From contig CALHZJ010000020.1 of the NCBI GenBank assembly GCA_938041005.1, positions 1-8,622 on the forward strand: a DNA stretch of 8,622 nt. The letters are read 5' to 3'. Both the position numbers and the translations under genes were made by a program. The stretch's first letter is position 1, and every line of letters starts with the position of its first letter. The notes under the pieces were generated by a model that saw nothing but the letters and a program-made list of their open reading frames with translations, searched no databases and had not been told where the DNA came from. This document shows, piece by piece, positions 6,324-8,622 of this stretch. The stretch is from an uncultured Candidatus Saccharibacteria bacterium. GTDB taxonomy: Bacteria; Patescibacteriota; Saccharimonadia; Saccharimonadales; Saccharimonadaceae.

Positions 6324-7306
6324 ACGTCTTTAAGCTCCTTCTTTATCTGCTCGGCAATAGCATTAGCAAGATTAACTGGAACGGCATTACCTACCATCTT
6401 ATATCCGTTTGCTACATCCCTATATAAAAACTTGTAACTATCCGGAAATGTTTGTATTCTAGCGGCCTCTCGCACACTTAAGCGTCTATACATGTGTTCC
6501 TTGCCTTCACAAAATATCTGCTTATTAGGCTCAACCTTAACCATCTTTGGTGCTTTAGGATGTAACGGGGCTTGTCGTCCGCCAGCCTGAATAGTAAACG
6601 ACGGCTCATCCCAAGAGCGAACCCTGTTTCTTGACATAAAAATCGGCGAAAATCCACCTATCATATACTCGTGATTATCAATTTCAAGGTCGCCATTTGT
6701 CTTATTTTTTTCAAGAGCGGGTATCGCCTCTGGCAAATCACCAATTGCATCTCTGAGATTAGGTTTATATTCATTTGGCTCCGGAAATGTAAATGTACGA
6801 TTTAAATCCTTGCGATAACCCACTATGATTACACGCAGGCGGTCCTCTGGAACATTGTAGTCATTTGCGTTGACAAGCTTCCAGCTAATATTATACCCAG
6901 CTTCCTCAAAATCTTTAAGAAAACCATTGAAGCTTTCGGAATGCTTTGGAGCAAGAATACCAGAAACATTTTCAACAAGAAAAAACTTTGGTTGCTTCGC
7001 TTTAAGAATGCGAATATAGTCGTTAAAAAGGCGTCCTCTTTTATCAGCTATTCCACGACCCGCACCAGCCTCACTCCAACTCTGACAAGGAGGACCGCCA
7101 AGCAAACCATCGCAATCTGGTACTTCGTTCTCAGGGACGTCTGTAATACTACGTTTGTCTAATATTGTGTGCGGGAAATTATACTGGAAGGTATCCCAAA
7201 TAGTCTTGTCATACTCGTTAGCCCAGATAATCTGGAAACCAGCATTTTCAAAACCAAGGTCCAAGCCTCCAGCTCCCGAAAACAGTGATACTATTTTCAT
7301 TGGCAT
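6287..7306 (-). CDS. DNA (cytosine-5) methyltransferase, M.HaeIII-like (predicted GGCC)
   Basis: This encodes 339 residues with all core C5-methylase motifs: I FSGAGGLDLGF (9-19, S-adenosylmethionine binding), IV GGPPCQSWSE with catalytic Cys74, VI VENV (111-114), VIII around PEDRLRV (153-159), IX RRLSVREAARIQTFP (274-288), and X GYKMVGNAVPVNLA (301-314). The target-recognition part, including IPALEKNKTNGD, FMSRNRVRSW and EGKEHMYRRL, closely resembles M.HaeIII as I remember it, and the partner nuclease is HaeIII-type, so GGCC with 5-methylcytosine is predicted. ATG 7304-7306 has AAAGGAT 7 nt upstream; the second ATG at 7298-7300 would be too far. It is promoter-proximal, so the methylase is made before the nuclease. 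No controller protein or Vsr gene is present. Confidence 0.95.
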   Translation of the reverse strand: MPMKIVSLFSGAGGLDLGFENAGFQIIWANEYDKTIWDTFQYNFPHTILDKRSITDVPENEVPDCDGLLGGPPCQSWSEAGAGRGIADKRGRLFNDYIRILKAKQPKFFLVENVSGILAPKHSESFNGFLKDFEEAGYNISWKLVNANDYNVPEDRLRVIIVGYRKDLNRTFTFPEPNEYKPNLRDAIGDLPEAIPALEKNKTNGDLEIDNHEYMIGGFSPIFMSRNRVRSWDEPSFTIQAGGRQAPLHPKAPKMVKVEPNKQIFCEGKEHMYRRLSVREAARIQTFPDSYKFLYRDVANGYKMVGNAVPVNLANAIAEQIKKELKDVWTKTEAQSTQQ

Positions 7307-7339
7307 TGCTTTTATCCTTTGTTAATTATTTACTCTTTA

Positions 7340-7348
7340 ATTATATCA
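7340..7348 (-). promoter_or_regulatory. Extended -10 promoter of the restriction-modification operon
   Basis: TGATATAAT on the - strand (TG 7347-7348, hexamer 7340-7345) is a textbook extended -10; the start of transcription would be near 7333, about 27 nt before the methylase ATG with its ribosome site. A second TATAAT lies at 7373-7378. The block TACTCTTTAATTAT (7331-7344), which covers the -10, recurs inverted and with a 4-nt insertion at 7382-7401, a possible operator pair. Confidence 0.6.
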
Positions 7349-7426
7349 GAATAAGCATTTACATTATTTACTATTATAGAAATAATTAAAGTAAAAGAGT
7401 AAGGCTTTGAGAAATAACATCCCCTC

Positions 7427-7481
7427 CAATAAAAAAGACCTCAACTATACTTGTTGAAGTCTTAAAACTCGATTTGGCTCC
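7427..7481. repeat. Right copy of 55-bp direct repeat, at the tRNA-Asn 3' end
   Basis: This is the partner of 3752-3806, 51 of 55 positions identical by eye. It spans the tRNA-Asn terminator and the last 7 nt of the tRNA including the encoded CCA. This copy is presumably the ancestral one because it carries the better terminator stem and belongs to the intact tRNA. Confidence 0.75.
7431..7463 (-). terminator. Terminator of tRNA-Asn
   Basis: On the - strand an 11-bp stem with one G-U (AAGACTTCAAC 7453-7463 with GTTGAGGTCTT 7435-7445) and loop AAGTATA is followed by six T (7431-7436). It begins 11 nt after the CCA end of the tRNA. Confidence 0.85.
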
Positions 7482-7549
7482 GGCAGCTGGGCTCGAACCA
7501 GCGACCTATTGGTTAACAGCCAACCGCTCTACCACTGAGCTATGCCGGA
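7475..7549 (-). tRNA. tRNA-Asn (anticodon GTT), CCA encoded
   Basis: The cloverleaf reads cleanly on the - strand: acceptor TCCGGCA/TGCCGGA, D-stem GCTC/GAGC with AGTGGTA loop, anticodon stem GTTGG/CCAAT with loop CTGTTAA (anticodon GTT), T-arm GCTGG-TTCGAGC-CCAGC, discriminator G, and an encoded CCA (7475-7477). G73 and the GTT anticodon are as expected for bacterial Asn. Without CCA the gene is 7478-7549. Its last 7 nt belong to the direct repeat that bounds the insert, so the tRNA has remained intact. Confidence 0.97.
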
Positions 7550-7560
7550 ATATATCTTGT

Positions 7561-7589
7561 ATTATAGCGAGTTTTTGAATAGTTGTAAA
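7561..7589 (-). promoter_or_regulatory. Promoter of tRNA-Asn
   Basis: TTTACA (7584-7589) and TATAAT (7561-7566) are separated by exactly 17 bp on the - strand, giving a transcription start about 5 nt before the mature tRNA. The -35 directly adjoins the stop codon of the LexA-like gene at 7591. Confidence 0.8.
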
Positions 7590-7590
7590 G

Positions 7591-7923
7591 TTACTGACGG
7601 ACAATTTCCAATGCTTTTTTTAAAATCTCCACTTCCGAGCGTGATTTTTCGTCGTCCTCGGCTTCTCTCTTCTTAATTTCTTTCGCTAAATTTTGCCACC
7701 AAACTTCTTTTTTCTCACTGCTCAGCGTCAAAGACCTAACTTCGCCGTCTTGCTTCTCCAAAAATCCCGCAGCCACCAAATTATCAACATGTTTTGCCAC
7801 CGTCGACACCGATTTATAGCCTAAGGCGCGCATAATTTCCCGAAGCGTCGGACTATAGCCATTACCCTTTATAAACCCATCGATAAAATCCAACATTATT
7901 TTTTGCTTTTTCGTCAGTTTCAT
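7591..7923 (-). CDS. LexA-type winged-helix regulator without peptidase domain
   Basis: This encodes 110 residues from ATG 7921-7923; an upstream in-frame ATG (7939-7941) would add six. The shorter start is preferred because it matches MKLTKKQ..., the usual LexA N-terminus, and follows a TATACT by 6 nt. Residues 1-67 are a LexA DNA-binding domain: LTKKQKIMLDFI, NGYSPTLREI, the recognition helix around SVSTVAKHVDNLV (38-50), and wing FLEKQDGEVRSLTL. The family normally continues into an S24 self-cleaving peptidase with a Ser-Lys pair (about 200 residues in total). Here there is only a charged, Lys/Glu-rich helical tail (70-110), so RecA-triggered self-cleavage is not possible. It may dimerise through the tail and repress constitutively or respond to another signal. 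It lies divergent to an envelope gene, with an inverted repeat between them. Confidence 0.85.
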   Translation of the reverse strand: MKLTKKQKIMLDFIDGFIKGNGYSPTLREIMRALGYKSVSTVAKHVDNLVAAGFLEKQDGEVRSLTLSSEKKEVWWQNLAKEIKKREAEDDEKSRSEVEILKKALEIVRQ

Positions 7924-7928
7924 ATCTA

Positions 7929-7952
7929 AAGTATACACCATACGCTATACTT
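7929..7952. promoter_or_regulatory. Divergent promoters with inverted-repeat operator
   Basis: AAGTATA-N10-TATACTT (7929-7935 and 7946-7952) is a 7-bp inverted repeat. Each arm contains TATACT read outward, and each TATACT is followed by 6 nt and then ATG (7921-7923 on -, 7958-7960 on +). The arms are thus both -10 hexamers and a symmetric site that the LexA-like protein could bind to control itself and its neighbour. Clear -35 boxes are lacking. Confidence 0.5.
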
Positions 7953-7957
7953 AAAAT

Positions 7958-8622
7958 ATGGCAAAAAAATACATTAACGACGTTCGATTCTGGCTATTGG
8001 CTATCGTTATTTTTGGCGGCGGCTTCGCTCTGCATCCCAGTGTCGGCTTATCAATTCTGGATTTTTCATCTTTGCGCGTAGGATTATATCAAATCGTTGC
8101 CGTAAGCCTACTGTTATTTTCCTTGCCCTTGCTACTTAAAAAACGCCAAGAATTGTTGAAAAACCGATGGCTAATCGGCGGATTTTTGGCAATTTTTATC
8201 GCCATTGTCGTCGGCATATTTTTCGCAGAAGCACGCCTGCGCACCGCGTTATATTCATTATCGCTATTATTCTTACTCACCGTCGGATTATCCGCTGGCT
8301 TAATTTACAGCGAATTATCAAAATCAGAAAAACGTAAACTCATCAATGTCGGATTATGGAGCGGGCTAATTTTTGGGATTTTAGCAATCATTCAGCTCAT
8401 CGTCGCCACTTTTGAACCAACAGGATTTGGTACGCTTTGCGCTGGTTGTAAGGCCGACGTTTTTGGATTTCCACGAATCAATTTATTCGCTGCCGAACCG
8501 CAATTCTTCGCCAATTCTCTACTTCCAGCATTTTTCCTTGCGCTCTTTCAATCAAAATCTCGCCTAGCCAAATTTAGCCTATTTTTCACGACTCTTGCCA
8601 TATCTTTAACATTTTCCCGTGG
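7958..8622 (+). CDS. O-antigen ligase/polymerase-like membrane protein (3' end outside window)
   Basis: The frame is open from ATG 7958-7960 to the end of the window: 221 complete codons, no stop. About seven hydrophobic spans can be seen (roughly residues 11-27, 43-60, 71-89, 97-116, 131-150, 184-198, 205-220). After the fifth comes the loop GFPRINLFAAEPQFFANSLLP and, at the window edge, LTFSRG, which resembles the SRG segment that opens the Wzy/WaaL (O-antigen ligase, Wzy_C) core. Such proteins join lipid-linked glycan units outside the membrane. This fits an envelope-glycan role with the GT2-GT39 gene on the other side of the insert. There is no ribosome site; a TATACT 6 nt upstream suggests a leaderless message. 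Substrate unknown. Confidence 0.75.
   Translation, partial: MAKKYINDVRFWLLAIVIFGGGFALHPSVGLSILDFSSLRVGLYQIVAVSLLLFSLPLLLKKRQELLKNRWLIGGFLAIFIAIVVGIFFAEARLRTALYSLSLLFLLTVGLSAGLIYSELSKSEKRKLINVGLWSGLIFGILAIIQLIVATFEPTGFGTLCAGCKADVFGFPRINLFAAEPQFFANSLLPAFFLALFQSKSRLAKFSLFFTTLAISLTFSR

Larger units (their letters stand above)
3752..7481. mobile_element. Repeat-bounded defence insert at the tRNA-Asn 3' end
   Basis: The stretch is bounded by two direct copies of a 55-bp sequence. The right copy is the last 7 nt of tRNA-Asn (GGAGCCA in tRNA sense) plus its terminator; the left copy stands alone. Inside are a DUF3644/HEPN-type gene and a HaeIII-type restriction-modification pair, all on the - strand. 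The coding DNA is visibly more AT-rich than the flanks (for example 20 G+C in 5461-5520 against 29 in 1861-1920). This is the layout of a small genomic island in a tRNA site. No integrase, transposase or inverted terminal repeat is visible, so it would be a non-autonomous island, a decayed one, or one exchanged by recombination between the repeats. Confidence 0.6.

Noticed and set aside
8089..8280. 63-codon open frame on the - strand
   Set aside because: It is antisense to the membrane protein beginning at 7958, which has the hydrophobic-span pattern and motif support.
1..8622. CRISPR array
   Set aside because: No regularly spaced repeats; the only long repeat is the pair at 3752 and 7427.

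Overview
The window looks like a piece of a small-genome bacterium of the candidate phyla radiation, most likely a Saccharibacterium (TM7). This assignment is an inference. It rests on the standard genetic code (UGA acts as a stop, so it is not an Absconditabacteria/Gracilibacteria-type code), moderate GC, the fused GT2-GT39 sugar transferase, a LexA-type DNA-binding domain without a peptidase, and several start codons that lack a Shine-Dalgarno sequence and lie 6-7 nt after a -10-like hexamer. No 16S or ribosomal marker is present to prove it.

Layout. Positions 1-81 hold the C-terminal membrane anchor of a + strand surface-type protein, followed by a strong hairpin terminator. From 146 to 3704 the - strand carries an envelope block: a 127-residue orphan protein, a large YkcC/YkcB-like fusion glycosyltransferase, and a small membrane-anchored Ser/Thr/Gln/Gly-rich protein. 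That small protein is interrupted by an in-frame TAA, and its reading frame then stays open for 68 more codons. From 3752 to 7481 lies an AT-richer insert bounded by a 55-bp imperfect direct repeat (51/55 identical by eye). One copy is the 3' end plus terminator of an intact tRNA-Asn gene, the other is a solitary copy at the far side. The insert carries a HaeIII-type restriction-modification pair (C5 cytosine methylase followed by an overlapping endonuclease, predicted site GGCC) and a DUF3644 protein with an R-x4-H motif typical of HEPN ribonucleases. Beside that gene is an unexplained base-pairing element. No integrase is visible. Right of the insert are tRNA-Asn(GTT) with a well-formed promoter, a LexA-DNA-binding-domain-only regulator, and divergently a multi-membrane-span O-antigen ligase/polymerase-like protein that runs off the window.

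How it fits together. The flanks appear to be the host's envelope-glycan chromosome, and the centre appears to be a defence cassette placed at the tRNA-Asn 3' end. GGCC is scarce in the flanks (3 sites by eye) but not in the insert (4 sites), which fits past exposure of the host to GGCC restriction. The parts most worth a second look are the HEPN gene with its adjacent structured element, the repeat-bounded defence insert without a recombinase, the stop codon splitting the Ser/Thr-rich protein, and the recurrent leaderless-type promoter architecture.
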